A DNA stretch of 64,000 bases from AC-32 sp963765785 (lineage in GTDB: Bacteria; Actinomycetota; Thermoleophilia; Gaiellales; Gaiellaceae): NCBI GenBank assembly GCA_963765785.1, contig CAVXXW010000022.1, positions 171,154 to 235,153 on the forward strand. Direction: 5' to 3'. Shown piece by piece: positions 1 through 8,175 of this stretch. A program made the position numbers and the translations under genes. The notes beneath the pieces were generated by a model. It had not been told where the DNA came from and did not search any database. It saw only the letters and a program-made list of their open reading frames with translations. Numbering within the stretch: the first letter of the stretch is position 1; the number at the start of each line of letters is the position of its first letter.

Positions 1-475
1 AGACGTCCTCCAGCTCGTCGCGCGTCCGGCCGCGGAATGGCCCGCCGGAGCCAGTCAGCACGAGCGAGTGCACCTGGTCGGCGGTGCGGCCCTCGAGGCA
101 CTGGAAGGCCGCGGAGTGCTCGCTGTCGACCGGCAGCAGCAGGCCGCCGCCGCGCGTCTGCGCATCGAGCGCGAGCTCGCCGGCCGTGACGAGGCTCTCC
201 TTGTTCGCGAGCGCGAGCGTGACGCCGTGTTCCAGCGCCCAGAGCGTTGCGGGCAGACCGGCGAAGCCCACCACCGCGTTCAGCACGACATCCGGCTGTG
301 CGCGCTCGAGCAGCTCGGTCAGGTCGCCGCCCACCTGCGTCAGCGGCGCGAGCCCGTCAATCGGCTGCGCGCCGGAGGCGGCCGCCACCAATTCGAGCTC
401 CGGCTGTGCGGAGACGATCTCGAGCGCCTGGCGGCCGATGGAGCCGGTGGCCCCCAGCAGCGCTATACGCGTCAT
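1..475 (-). CDS. dxr: 1-deoxy-D-xylulose 5-phosphate reductoisomerase, N-terminal part (cut by window edge)
   Basis: Cytosolic NADPH-dependent enzyme that turns DXP into MEP, the committed step of the MEP isoprenoid pathway. About 158 residues are present; the C-terminus lies off the left edge. Visible motifs in order: dinucleotide-binding GATGSIG near residue 7, NKESLV near 95, DSEHSA near 117 and GSGGPFR near 133, all typical of Dxr. ATG at 475 has no Shine-Dalgarno but has TACACT 7 nt upstream, so a leaderless transcript is likely. It follows cdsA by 34 nt in the rpsB-to-dxr cluster; with uppS it links MEP flux to the lipid carrier supply. Identification is secure. Confidence 0.97.
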   Translation of the reverse strand, partial: MTRIALLGATGSIGRQALEIVSAQPELELVAAASGAQPIDGLAPLTQVGGDLTELLERAQPDVVLNAVVGFAGLPATLWALEHGVTLALANKESLVTAGELALDAQTRGGGLLLPVDSEHSAAFQCLEGRTADQVHSLVLTGSGGPFRGRTRDELEDV

Positions 476-482
476 CGGTCCA

Positions 483-488
483 AGTGTA
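483..488 (-). promoter_or_regulatory. Candidate -10 box of a leaderless dxr promoter
   Basis: TACACT on the minus strand, 7 nt before the dxr ATG, in the 34-nt gap after cdsA. It fits the TANNNT-N6/7-start pattern seen at many other genes here. No clear -35 is visible. Confidence 0.5.
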
Positions 489-509
489 CGAACGGATCGC
501 GGCTGTGGA

Positions 510-1301
510 TCACGTCAGCGCGAGGATCGCGTAGTAGGCCGCGATCGCCGCGAACAGCGGCGCGTCGATCCGGTCGAGCACGCCGCCGTGGCCGCCGAGC
601 AGCCGGCCGCTGTCCTTGACGCCGAAATCACGCTTGATCGCCGACTCGAACAGGTCGCCGATCGGGCACGCGGCGGCGATCACGGCGCCCAGGACCAGCG
701 ACTCGCCGGTCGAGAGGAAGTGCTGGTTGTACATCGCGAAGAACACGATCAGCACGGCTGCGACCGTCGACGCCGCGAGCCCTTCCCACGTCTTGCCCGG
801 AGAGATGACCGGCGCCAGCTTGTGTCTCCCGATCAGGCGGCCCGTGAAGAACGCAAAGGTGTCGGCACCGAAGACCGCGAGCAGCACGGTGAAGATCGCC
901 AGCCGCCCATGTTCCGGCAACCCGCGCAGGAGCATCAGGTACGCGAGGCCGAGTCCGACCCAGGCCACGCCGAGGACCGTCGTCGCGACCGCGACCGTGA
1001 GCGACTGCCGCGTGTCGGAGACGCCTTTGAGCAGGAAGGCGAACGCGACGGTCGTGAGGAAGCCGCCGACCATCCAGATCGGCCCGCCAAGCTGGACGCC
1101 GAGGAGCGTCAGCGCCAGGCCCGTGTAGCCGGCGAGCGCCAGGGGCCGGAGCGGCCTGGCGAGCACGTAGAACTCGTGCAGCGCGATCACGCCCGCAACG
1201 ATCGCCAGGATGCAGAGCCACCAACCGCCGAGCCAGACCACGCCCAGGACGACGGGCAGCCCGACGGCCGCCACCAGGATCCGCGAGAGAAAGGGGCTCA
1301 T
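510..1301 (-). CDS. cdsA: Phosphatidate cytidylyltransferase (CDP-diglyceride synthase)
   Basis: Integral membrane enzyme making CDP-diacylglycerol from phosphatidate and CTP, the precursor of all bacterial phospholipids. 263 residues, normal for the family, with repeated hydrophobic helices from residue 5 on. The C-terminal signature is intact: SAIKRDFGVKDSG, then GGHGGVLDRIDA, containing the catalytic Lys/Asp and the HGG loop. Its ATG overlaps the uppS stop as ATGA (1298-1301), so translation is probably coupled. The uppS-cdsA-dxr order is widely conserved. Confidence 0.97.
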   Translation of the reverse strand: MSPFLSRILVAAVGLPVVLGVVWLGGWWLCILAIVAGVIALHEFYVLARPLRPLALAGYTGLALTLLGVQLGGPIWMVGGFLTTVAFAFLLKGVSDTRQSLTVAVATTVLGVAWVGLGLAYLMLLRGLPEHGRLAIFTVLLAVFGADTFAFFTGRLIGRHKLAPVISPGKTWEGLAASTVAAVLIVFFAMYNQHFLSTGESLVLGAVIAAACPIGDLFESAIKRDFGVKDSGRLLGGHGGVLDRIDAPLFAAIAAYYAILALT

Positions 1302-1996
1302 CGCCCGCCGAAGCGGCGGCGGCGCTGGGCGTAGGCGGCGAGCGCGTGCTCGAGGTCGGCGGCGCCGAAATCGGGCCAGAGCGTCTCGACGAAGACGAGC
1401 TCCGCGTAGGCGAGCTGCCAGAGCAGGAAGTTCGAGATGCGGAGCTCGCCGCTCGTGCGGATGAGCAGGTCCGGGTCGGGCAGCTCCGGCGCGTACAGGT
1501 TCGCGCGCAGCGAGTCCTCGTCCGGCTCGGTGCCGGTCTCGACCAGTCGCCGCGCCGCCGCGACGAGCTCCGCGCGGCCGCCGTAGTCGAAGGCGATCCA
1601 GAGGTTGAGCCGGTCGTTGTGCGCCGTCCCCTCCTCGAGCTCCTCCATCTGCTCCCGCAGCTCGTCCGGCGCGCGGTCGCGGCGGCCGAGGAAGCGGGCG
1701 CGCACGCCTTGGCGCGCGAGGTCGGGCAGCTCGCGCTCGATCGTCTCGCCGAAGATCTCCATCAGCGACGCGACCTCCTCGTCCGGGCGCGACCAGTTCT
1801 CCGTCGAGAAGGCGTAGACGACGAGCGTCTCGACCCCGAGGTCGATCGCGGCCTCGACCGTTCGCCGCAGGGCCCGCGTCCCCGCGCGGTGGCCCTCCGC
1901 GACCGGCAGGCCGCGGCGCTCCGCCCAGCGGCCGTTGCCGTCCATGATGATCGCGACGGTGCGGGCCAGCTCGTCGCGCTGCTGTTCGTCCACCAC
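1298..1996 (-). CDS. uppS: Polyprenyl (undecaprenyl) diphosphate synthase, cis type
   Basis: Condenses isopentenyl diphosphate onto an allylic primer to make the long-chain carrier lipid for peptidoglycan. 232 residues, normal length. MDGNGRWAERRG near residue 18 holds the catalytic Asp and phosphate-binding Arg; STENWSRP near 69 and RTSGELRISNFLLWQ near 180 are family signatures. Two GTG codons in tandem (1996 and 1993) could start it; the first is used here. It could make a shorter or longer prenyl chain than C55, since chain length cannot be read from sequence alone. Confidence 0.95.
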   Translation of the reverse strand: MVDEQQRDELARTVAIIMDGNGRWAERRGLPVAEGHRAGTRALRRTVEAAIDLGVETLVVYAFSTENWSRPDEEVASLMEIFGETIERELPDLARQGVRARFLGRRDRAPDELREQMEELEEGTAHNDRLNLWIAFDYGGRAELVAAARRLVETGTEPDEDSLRANLYAPELPDPDLLIRTSGELRISNFLLWQLAYAELVFVETLWPDFGAADLEHALAAYAQRRRRFGGR

Positions 1997-2021
1997 TAGC
2001 TGGTCTGGCGCATGCAGTGCG

Positions 2022-2582
2022 TCAGACCTCCATGATCTCGGCTTCCTTGCGCTTCAGCAGCTCGTCGATCTCGTTGACGTGCTCGTCGGTGAGCTTCTGG
2101 ACGCGCTCCTCCGCGCGGTGCTCCTCGTCGCTGCCGACCTCGCCCTTGTCGACGAGCTCCTTCAAGTGGTGGATCGCGTCGCGGCGAACGTTGCGGATGG
2201 CGACCTTGCCCTCCTCGGCCATGTGGCGGACGACCTTGACGAGGTCCTTGCGCCGCTCCTCGGTCAGCTGCGGGATCGGCAGGCGGATCAGCTTGCCGTC
2301 GTTCGAGGGCGTCAGACCGAGGTCGGACTCCTGGATCGCCCGCTCGATGGTCGCGACCGAGTTCGGGTCGAACGGCTGGATGGTCAGCATCCGCGGCTCG
2401 GGCGCGCTGATCGTCGCCAGCTGCTTGAGCGGCGTCTGCTGCCCGTAGTAGTCGATCTGCACGCGGTCGAGCAGGGCCGGGGACGCGCGGCCGGTGCGCA
2501 GCGTCGAGAACTCGCCTTGCGCCGCTTCGACGGACTTGTGCATCCGCCGCTCCGCGTCCTGAATCAGGTCATCGATCGCCAT
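2022..2582 (-). CDS. frr: Ribosome recycling factor
   Basis: Splits post-termination ribosomes together with EF-G. 186 residues, the usual length, collinear with RRF from end to end: LRTGRASPALLD near residue 28, PFDPNSVATIERAI near 70 and the long C-terminal helices ending in KRKEAEIMEV. A strong GAGGAGG lies about 8 nt before ATG 2582, unlike the leaderless genes here. It follows pyrH by 17 nt in the conserved rpsB-tsf-pyrH-frr order. Confidence 0.98.
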   Translation of the reverse strand: MAIDDLIQDAERRMHKSVEAAQGEFSTLRTGRASPALLDRVQIDYYGQQTPLKQLATISAPEPRMLTIQPFDPNSVATIERAIQESDLGLTPSNDGKLIRLPIPQLTEERRKDLVKVVRHMAEEGKVAIRNVRRDAIHHLKELVDKGEVGSDEEHRAEERVQKLTDEHVNEIDELLKRKEAEIMEV

Positions 2583-2599
2583 TTCCGGCCTCCTCGGTG

Positions 2600-3355
2600 T
2601 CAGGGGGTCGAGACGATGGTGCCGACCCGCTCGCCGTGCACGACTCTACGGATGTTTCCGGCTTCGAGGGCGAAGACGTAGATCGGCAGCTCGTTGTCCA
2701 TGCAGAGGGACAGCGCCGTCGTGTCCATCACCTTCAGACCGCGCTCGATCGCCTCCAGGTGCGTCAGCCGCGGCAGCAGCTTGGCGTCGGGATCGGTGCG
2801 TGGGTCACCGTCGAGCACGCCCTCGACGCCGTTCTTCGCCATCAGGATCGCCTCGGCGTTGATCTCCAGCGCGCGCAGCGCCGCCGCGGTGTCCGTCGTG
2901 AAGAACGGGTTGCCGGTGCCGGCCGCGAAGATGACGATGCGGCCCTTCTCGAGATGCCGGATCGCCCGGCGGCGGATGTACGGCTCGGCAACCTCGGCCG
3001 CGGCCAGCGCCGAAAGTACGCGCGTATGGGCGCCGCGGTGCTCGAGTGCATCCTGCAGGGCGAGCGCGTTCAGCAGCGTCGCGAGCATGCCGGCGTAGTC
3101 GGCAGTGGCGCGGTCCATCCCCTCGGCCGCGGCCTCGATGCCGCGGTAGATGTTCCCCGCGCCGACGACGACCGCCAGCTCGACGCCTTCCAGCTGCACG
3201 TCGACGATCTCGCCGGCCAGGGCCGAGATGCGCTCCGGGTCGAGCCCGTACTCCTGCTCGCCCATCAGCGCCTCGCCGGAGAGCTTGAGGAGCATGCGCC
3301 GGAACGCGCCGCCTACCTCTCGGCCGGCGGTGCCGGCGGGAGCCGTCTCGGTCAC
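2600..3355 (-). CDS. pyrH: UMP kinase (uridylate kinase)
   Basis: Phosphorylates UMP to UDP in pyrimidine nucleotide synthesis; hexameric amino-acid-kinase fold. 251 residues from the GTG at 3355, which overlaps the tsf stop as GTGA (3352-3355). An in-frame ATG 90 nt farther upstream would run through tsf and is rejected. Motifs: MLLKLSGEAL near residue 21, VVVGAGNIYRG near 55, RRRAIRHLEKGRI in mid-protein, and NGVEGVLDGDPR. The first 20 residues are an extra tail before the fold. Position between tsf and frr is classical. Confidence 0.97.
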   Translation of the reverse strand: MTETAPAGTAGREVGGAFRRMLLKLSGEALMGEQEYGLDPERISALAGEIVDVQLEGVELAVVVGAGNIYRGIEAAAEGMDRATADYAGMLATLLNALALQDALEHRGAHTRVLSALAAAEVAEPYIRRRAIRHLEKGRIVIFAAGTGNPFFTTDTAAALRALEINAEAILMAKNGVEGVLDGDPRTDPDAKLLPRLTHLEAIERGLKVMDTTALSLCMDNELPIYVFALEAGNIRRVVHGERVGTIVSTP

Positions 3356-4155
3356 TCGGCGAGCGCGTAGCGGACGAACTCGAGCACCTCGAGCCCGGCC
3401 TCTTCGAGCGCCTTGGCGACCGTCTGCGACGGGTCGTGGATCCACGACTGCTCGCTCAGCGCGACGCTCGAGAGGAACTCCTTGCGCAGGCGGCCCTCGA
3501 CGATCTTGGCGCGGACGTCCTTGGGCTTCGACTGCACGTCGGGCTGGTTCTCGTAGATTGCGCGCTCGCTCGCCAGCTCGTCCTCGGGCACCTCTTCCAC
3601 GCTGCGGTAGCGCGGCGCCGCGAACGAGATGTGCATCGCGAGCCTCCGTGCGGCGGCGCCGTCGGCGCCCTTCGCCCGCAGGAGCACGCCGATCTTGTTC
3701 GCCGGCGGGTGCACGTACTCGGCGAGAAGCTCACCGTCGCCCGCCTCCATGCGGGCGGAGCCGGCGATCTCGACGTTCTCGCCGATGCGGCCGATCAGCT
3801 CGAGCCGGCGCTCGTCGAGCGCCGTGAGGCCGTCGGGGCCCTCGCTCTCGACTGCCTCGAGCGACGCCTCGGCGAACGAGAGAAACTCATCGTTCTTCGA
3901 GACCGGCTCGGTCTCGCAGCCGACGGCGACGATCGCGCCGACGTTCCCCGAGACGGTCGCGAGCACCTCACCCTCGGTGGTGGCTCGGCCGGCCTTCTTG
4001 CCGGCGGCGGCCAGGCCCTGCTCGCGCAGCAGCCGCTGCGCGGCCTCGACGTCTCCCCCGGTCTCCTCGAGCGCACGCTTGGCGGCCATCATCCCCGCGC
4101 CGGTGAGGTCGCGGAGCTCCTTGACGAGGCCGGCTGAGATCTGCACCTGGCTCAC
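3352..4155 (-). CDS. tsf: Elongation factor Ts
   Basis: Guanine-nucleotide exchange factor for EF-Tu. 267 residues from GTG 4155. The N-terminal UBA-like region (LVKELRDLTGAGMM, AAKRALEETGGDVE) and the TEGEVLATVSGN and VGCETEPVSKNDEF segments identify the family. The start is set by a GTGA overlap with the rpsB stop (4152-4155) and by the normal SQVQISAGLVKEL N-terminus. Both ends therefore overlap neighbours by 4 nt, suggesting tight translational coupling of rpsB-tsf-pyrH. Confidence 0.97.
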   Translation of the reverse strand: MSQVQISAGLVKELRDLTGAGMMAAKRALEETGGDVEAAQRLLREQGLAAAGKKAGRATTEGEVLATVSGNVGAIVAVGCETEPVSKNDEFLSFAEASLEAVESEGPDGLTALDERRLELIGRIGENVEIAGSARMEAGDGELLAEYVHPPANKIGVLLRAKGADGAAARRLAMHISFAAPRYRSVEEVPEDELASERAIYENQPDVQSKPKDVRAKIVEGRLRKEFLSSVALSEQSWIHDPSQTVAKALEEAGLEVLEFVRYALAE

Positions 4156-5009
4156 GTGCCCTCCTCCTGGCTCGGCGTGTCGGGAACGGGGACGGGCTCC
4201 GGCTCGGCCGCAGCTTCGGGCGCAGGCTCCGGCGCAGCTTCGGGCGCAGGCTCCGGTGCGGCCTCGGGCTCGGCGGGAGCCTCCTGCGGCTCGGCCTTCT
4301 CGGCCGCGGGAGCGAAGTCCGCAGGCGTCGCGCGCTGCTTGCCCTCGGCGACCGCCTCGCCAAGGGCGCGCACGACGAGGCTGCACGAGCGGATCGCGTC
4401 GTCGTTCCCCGGGATGACGAAGTCGGCCTCGTCGGGGTCGCAGTTGGTGTCGACCAGCGCGATCACCGGGATGTTGAGCCGCCGCGCCTCGCGAACGGCG
4501 AGCTGCTCCTTGCGCAGGTCGATGATCACGACCGCGTCCGGCTGGCGGCGCATGTCGGCGACGCCGCCGAGGTTCGCCTCGAGCTTCTCGAGCTCGCCCT
4601 GCAGCGAGATCCGCTCCTTGGGCGGGAGCAGGTCGAGCTGGCCCTCCTCCTTCAGGCGGCGCAGCTCGTGCAGGTGCTCGATGCGCTCGGCGATCGTGCG
4701 CCAGTTCGTGAGCAGGCCGCCGAGCCAGCGGTGGTTCACGTACGGCATGCCCGTCCGCTTGGCCTCCTCCTCGACCGAGTCCTGCGCCTGCTTCTTGGTG
4801 CCGACGAAGAGGACGGTCCCGCCGCGCTCGGCGAGGTTGCGGACGAACGACTGCGCCTCGTCCAGCGACTCCGCGGTCTTCTGCAGGTCGATGATGTAGA
4901 TCCCGCCGCGCTCGCCGAAGATGAACCTGCGCATCTTCGGGTTCCAGCGGCGCGTCTGGTGGCCGAAATGGACACCGGCCTCCAGGAGTTCTCGCATGCT
5001 GACTGCCAT
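4152..5009 (-). CDS. rpsB: 30S ribosomal protein S2 with a long Ala/Glu/Pro C-terminal tail
   Basis: Small-subunit ribosomal protein, 285 residues from ATG 5009, which has GGAAGGA about 7 nt upstream. The S2 core is complete: SMRELLEAGVHFGHQTRR at the N-terminus, FVGTKKQAQ and NHRWLGGLLTNWRTI in the middle, and IPVIALVDTNCDPDE near 190. About 45 residues beyond the usual end form an acidic tail with repeated PEAAPEPAPEA-type units, encoded partly by a 24-bp tandem repeat. Such tails are known on actinobacterial S2, but length and repeats vary; the tail is probably disordered. Confidence 0.97.
   Translation of the reverse strand: MAVSMRELLEAGVHFGHQTRRWNPKMRRFIFGERGGIYIIDLQKTAESLDEAQSFVRNLAERGGTVLFVGTKKQAQDSVEEEAKRTGMPYVNHRWLGGLLTNWRTIAERIEHLHELRRLKEEGQLDLLPPKERISLQGELEKLEANLGGVADMRRQPDAVVIIDLRKEQLAVREARRLNIPVIALVDTNCDPDEADFVIPGNDDAIRSCSLVVRALGEAVAEGKQRATPADFAPAAEKAEPQEAPAEPEAAPEPAPEAAPEPAPEAAAEPEPVPVPDTPSQEEGT
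4209..4256. repeat. Two perfect 24-bp tandem repeats inside rpsB
   Basis: Copies at 4209-4232 and 4233-4256 are identical, followed by a degenerate third. They encode the Ala/Glu/Pro-rich S2 tail and keep frame (24 = 8 codons), so copy number may vary between strains. Confidence 0.85.
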
Positions 5010-5176
5010 CTCGTTCCTTCCGTGGTTGGATGAGGTGCGCCGACGGGGACTGGTGGAACCGGCCTCAGAAGCCGGCACCGCCACCTGCCCGGATCGCCGG
5101 GTCGGGGACGAAAAGCGCGGAGATTGTAGCGGTAGGCTCAGGTTTGGGCGTCCGCGCACGGATCCATGATGGTGCC

Positions 5177-6124
5177 GTGAGCATGCGCGAAGCATCCGCG
5201 CTCGAGGAGCTCTCGGCCGAGATCCGGGCATCGGCGTGGGAGCTCGCGCTCGCCGTCGTCGACGAAGGGCTCCTCGACGACCAGGTTCCGTCGCTGCAGC
5301 GCCTGGGGCGCCTCGGCCAGCTCGGAGACATGCCGACCTTCATCGCCGAGCTCGGCCGGGCGCTCGCCGACCCTCGCGCCCAAGACCGCGTCCACCACGG
5401 CTCCCCGCTCGCCGTCCAGGCCCGCGACCACGCGAGGCAGCGCGAGGCGTTCGGCTTCGCGCCGCGGGAGATCGTGACCGAGTTCCTGCTCCTGCGGCGC
5501 GTCCTCTGGCGCTTTGTGGCCGGTCGGGTCGCCGAGCTCGAGCCGGCGCACATGCTCGCGGCCGAGCAGCGCCTGAACACGACGATCGACCGGCTGGTCA
5601 CAGAGTGCGTGGTCGCCTACTTCGACCGTGCCACCTCCGAGCTCGCCCACGAGGCGCGCCACGACCAGCTCACCGGCCTGCTTCACCACCAGACGTTCCT
5701 GCGCGAGCTCGACCTCGAGCTGGAGCGGGCGGCGCGCTACGGGCACGGCGTCGCGCTCGTTTTCCTCGACCTCGACCGCTTCAAGGAGATCAACGACACG
5801 CTCGGCCATCCGGCCGGCGACCGCGTACTCCAACGGCTCGGGGAGCTGCTACGCGACTCGCTGCGCGGCTCCGACCTCGCCGGGCGCATGGGCGGCGACG
5901 AGTTCGCCGCCTGCCTCGTCGAGGCGGACGAGGAAGCAGGCTCGCGGCTGATCGCCCGGCTGAACGACCGCGTCGACGAGTCGGTCGCGGCCGAGGAGCT
6001 GCCGTTGCAGTGCGCGTTCAGCGCCGGGCTCGCGCACTTCCCCGACGAAGCGACCGATGCCGACGCCCTGTTCCGGCTCGCCGACCAGCGTCTCTACGAG
6101 GCGAAGCGCGCCAGAGCCGCTTGA
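5177..6124 (+). CDS. Diguanylate cyclase (GGDEF) with RsbRD-like N-terminal domain
   Basis: Predicted cytosolic cyclic-di-GMP synthase, 315 residues. Residues 10-155 resemble the alpha-helical RsbRD/N-terminal sensor domain of stress-signalling proteins (moderate certainty). Residues 165-312 are a GGDEF domain: LTGLLHHQTFLREL, FLDLDRFKEINDTLGH, then GRMGGDEF with an intact catalytic motif, and RGSD five residues upstream as a product-inhibition I-site. GTG 5177 is chosen because upstream codons lie in the rpsB leader; ATG 5183 is an alternative. It stands alone, divergent from rpsB, and overlaps the end of rluD by 31 bp. TAGGCT at 5134-5139 is a possible -10. Confidence 0.88.
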   Translation: MSMREASALEELSAEIRASAWELALAVVDEGLLDDQVPSLQRLGRLGQLGDMPTFIAELGRALADPRAQDRVHHGSPLAVQARDHARQREAFGFAPREIVTEFLLLRRVLWRFVAGRVAELEPAHMLAAEQRLNTTIDRLVTECVVAYFDRATSELAHEARHDQLTGLLHHQTFLRELDLELERAARYGHGVALVFLDLDRFKEINDTLGHPAGDRVLQRLGELLRDSLRGSDLAGRMGGDEFAACLVEADEEAGSRLIARLNDRVDESVAAEELPLQCAFSAGLAHFPDEATDADALFRLADQRLYEAKRARAA

Positions 6125-6981
6125 AGCTCCGGCGGCAGCGGCGACTCGACCTCGACCGGCTCCCCCGTCACCGGGTGCGGGAACGCCAGGCGCCACGCGT
6201 GCAGGAACTGGCGCTTGAGCTGCTCGTCCGGCACGCCGTAGACCGGGTCGCCGACGACCGGCAGGCCGATTGCCGCCAGGTGGACGCGAATCTGGTGCGT
6301 CCGCCCGGTCTCGAGCCGGACGTCGAGCAACGCGTGGCGGCCGAGCAGCTCCTCGACCTCGAAGTGGGTCACGGCCTCACGCGGCGTGTCGGTGTCGAGC
6401 GAGTGCCGCGTCGGGTCCCGGCGGTCGCGGCCGATCGGCGCCTCGATCCTTCCGGTCCACGACCGTGGCCGGCCGCGGACGACTGCCTTGTACCGTCGTT
6501 CGAGCGCGCGCTCGCGAACGAGCTGCTGCAACCGCTCGAACGCCTCGTCGGTCCGCGCGACCACCAACAGGCCCGAGGTGTCGCGGTCGAGCCGGTGCAC
6601 GATCCCCGGCCGCTCCTCGTCATCGCCGCCTCCCGCGAGCCCGACCAGCCCATGCACGAGCGTGCCACTGGCGTGGCCGGGCGACGGGTGGACGACCACG
6701 CCGGCCGGCTTGTCGACGACCAGCACGTGCTCGTCCTCGTACGCGATCCTGAGCGGCACGTCCTCGCGCCGGAGCTCGGCGGGCACCGGCTCGGCCACGG
6801 TGAGCTCGACCTCCTCCCCGCCCTCGAGCCGGTGGCTCTTCGGCCGGCGCTCGCCGTCGACCACCGCGCCGCCTTCCTCCAGGAGCCGCTCGGCGGCGGT
6901 ACGCGAGCCGACCTCCGGCAGCGAAGCGAGGAAGCGATCGAGCCGCTCGCCCGCGGCCTTGGCCGGAACGCGGACTCTCAG
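6094..6981 (-). CDS. rluD: 23S rRNA pseudouridine synthase, RluD family (CTG start inferred)
   Basis: Isomerises uridine to pseudouridine in large-subunit rRNA. 295 residues: S4 RNA-binding domain at 12-60 (ERLDRFLASL), then the catalytic domain with GIVHRLDRDTSGLLVV (catalytic Asp in HRLDRDT), RTHQIRVHLA, and VGDPVYG. No ATG, GTG or TTG lies in frame between the upstream gene and the S4 domain. The only start in place is CTG at 6981, overlapping the lspA stop as CTGA (6978-6981), the same geometry as the ATGA/GTGA overlaps of neighbours. Downstream it overlaps the convergent GGDEF gene. Confidence 0.92.
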   Translation of the reverse strand: MRVRVPAKAAGERLDRFLASLPEVGSRTAAERLLEEGGAVVDGERRPKSHRLEGGEEVELTVAEPVPAELRREDVPLRIAYEDEHVLVVDKPAGVVVHPSPGHASGTLVHGLVGLAGGGDDEERPGIVHRLDRDTSGLLVVARTDEAFERLQQLVRERALERRYKAVVRGRPRSWTGRIEAPIGRDRRDPTRHSLDTDTPREAVTHFEVEELLGRHALLDVRLETGRTHQIRVHLAAIGLPVVGDPVYGVPDEQLKRQFLHAWRLAFPHPVTGEPVEVESPLPPELQAALARFAS

Positions 6982-7529
6982 CGGGGTCGTGTCTCGCCCA
7001 AGAGCAGCGTGACGAACAGGATCGCCACGCCGACGACGATGAAGCTGTCCGCGAGGTTGAACGCCGGCCAGTACTTCAGGTCGAGGAAGTCCGTCACATG
7101 CCCGAGCCGGATCCGGTCGATCAGATTCGAGGTCGAGCCGCCGATCAACAGCCCGAGCGCGACCGGCAGCACCGGGTGCCGCGCGCCGGAGCGCGCGAAG
7201 TAGACGAGCATCCAGCCGACCGCCAGCGCGGTGAGCGCCGTCACGGCCGGCGTCGCGCTCGAGAAGAGCCCGAACGCGATTCCCGAGTTCTGCACGTGGT
7301 GGATCGAGAACGGCCCGAGCACGTGCAGCGACTCGTCGAACCCGAGCTGCGTCGAGACGATCAGCTTCGTCAGCTGGTCGGCCGCGATCGCCGCGAGCAC
7401 GACCGCGCCGAGCCCGGCCCACTGAGGCGCACGCGCCGCCAGCGACCGCTCGGCGACCGAGACGGGCGTGAGTGCATCCGTGCTCGACCCCACGCGAACG
7501 TCGTACGTCCGCGGCGCAGGTTCGCTCAC
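6978..7529 (-). CDS. lspA: Lipoprotein signal peptidase (signal peptidase II)
   Basis: Membrane aspartyl protease that removes signal peptides from prolipoproteins. 183 residues from GTG 7529, which overlaps the dksA-like stop as GTGA. About 35 residues of extra N-terminal tail precede the first transmembrane helix. Conserved pieces: DQLTKLIV in helix 1, NSGIAFGLF, then SNLIDRIRLGHVTDFLDL with the first catalytic Asp, and FNLADSFIVVG with the second. The usual GGAxGN reads GGSTSN here. Its substrates include lipobox proteins such as the one at 29371-29814. Confidence 0.95.
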   Translation of the reverse strand: MSEPAPRTYDVRVGSSTDALTPVSVAERSLAARAPQWAGLGAVVLAAIAADQLTKLIVSTQLGFDESLHVLGPFSIHHVQNSGIAFGLFSSATPAVTALTALAVGWMLVYFARSGARHPVLPVALGLLIGGSTSNLIDRIRLGHVTDFLDLKYWPAFNLADSFIVVGVAILFVTLLLGETRPR

Positions 7530-7894
7530 GCGCGCTCCTGGAGGCGCTTGCAGTCGATGCAGAGGGTCGTCCACGGGATCGCCTCCAGCCGCTCGACCGG
7601 AATCTGCTCGCCGCGGTTGACACAGATGCCATACGTACCGTCCTCGATCCGCTTCAGCGCGCCGTCGATCGCGGCGAGGGCGCGCTCGACGTTCTCCTCG
7701 AGCGTGTAGTCGAGCTCACGGTCGAAGGTCGAGGTCGCCATGTCCCCCGGGTGGTTGTCGCTCTGGATCTCCTCGCGGTCGTCCTCGATCTGGCCCTGGT
7801 CCTCCTGGTGCAGATAGTCGAGGGCCTCCTGCGCGCGCTGCCGCTCGTCCAGCAGGCGACGCTTGAAGTGCTCGCTGTCGATCGCGGTGCTCAC
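7526..7894 (-). CDS. DksA/TraR-type zinc-finger protein
   Basis: 122 residues: N-terminal coiled coil (about 8-75) and a C-terminal zinc-finger region (90-118), the architecture of small DksA/TraR proteins that can act in the RNA polymerase secondary channel. The finger reads YGICVNRGEQIP ... CIDCK: the second Cys of the first CxxC pair is Arg, leaving three Cys, so zinc binding may be altered. The acidic coiled-coil tip (DDREEIQSDNHPGD) lacks the DxxDxA motif of E. coli DksA, so function as a ppGpp co-regulator is uncertain. ATGA overlap with the upstream gene, GTGA overlap with lspA. Confidence 0.85.
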   Translation of the reverse strand: MSTAIDSEHFKRRLLDERQRAQEALDYLHQEDQGQIEDDREEIQSDNHPGDMATSTFDRELDYTLEENVERALAAIDGALKRIEDGTYGICVNRGEQIPVERLEAIPWTTLCIDCKRLQERA

Positions 7895-8169
7895 GAGGCC
7901 GCCTCGAGCCGGCGCTCGGTCTCCGCCCGGTCGATGCCTTCCATCCGGACGACCTTTTCCCTGGCCGACTGCCCGGAAACGATCGACAGCGACCGGCGCG
8001 GCAGCGAGAGCTCGCGAGCCAGCAGGTCGAGCACCGCGTCGTTCGCGCGGCCGCCTTCTGGCGGCGCCGCGACGCGCACCTTCCAGCCCTCGCCGTGGCG
8101 GCCGACCAGCTCGTTCCGCCGCGCCCCCGGGGAGACGCGGAGCCGCACGCGCGTCGAGGGCTCCGCCAT
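7891..8169 (-). CDS. DUF167 (YggU) family protein
   Basis: 92-residue protein of the YggU/DUF167 family, of unknown function. Recognised by RVSPGARRNELVG near residue 12, KVRVAAPPEGGRANDAVL near 30 and SLSIVSGQSAREKVV near 62. It is the first gene of a tightly overlapping run DUF167-dksA-lspA-rluD. ATG 8169 has no Shine-Dalgarno but TATACT exactly 6 nt upstream. Confidence 0.9.
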   Translation of the reverse strand: MAEPSTRVRLRVSPGARRNELVGRHGEGWKVRVAAPPEGGRANDAVLDLLARELSLPRRSLSIVSGQSAREKVVRMEGIDRAETERRLEAAS

Positions 8170-8175
8170 GAGGCC

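Noticed and set aside
5236..7203. 655-residue plus-strand open frame
   Set aside because: Runs across the GGDEF gene in a wrong frame and antisense to rluD and lspA; no motif.
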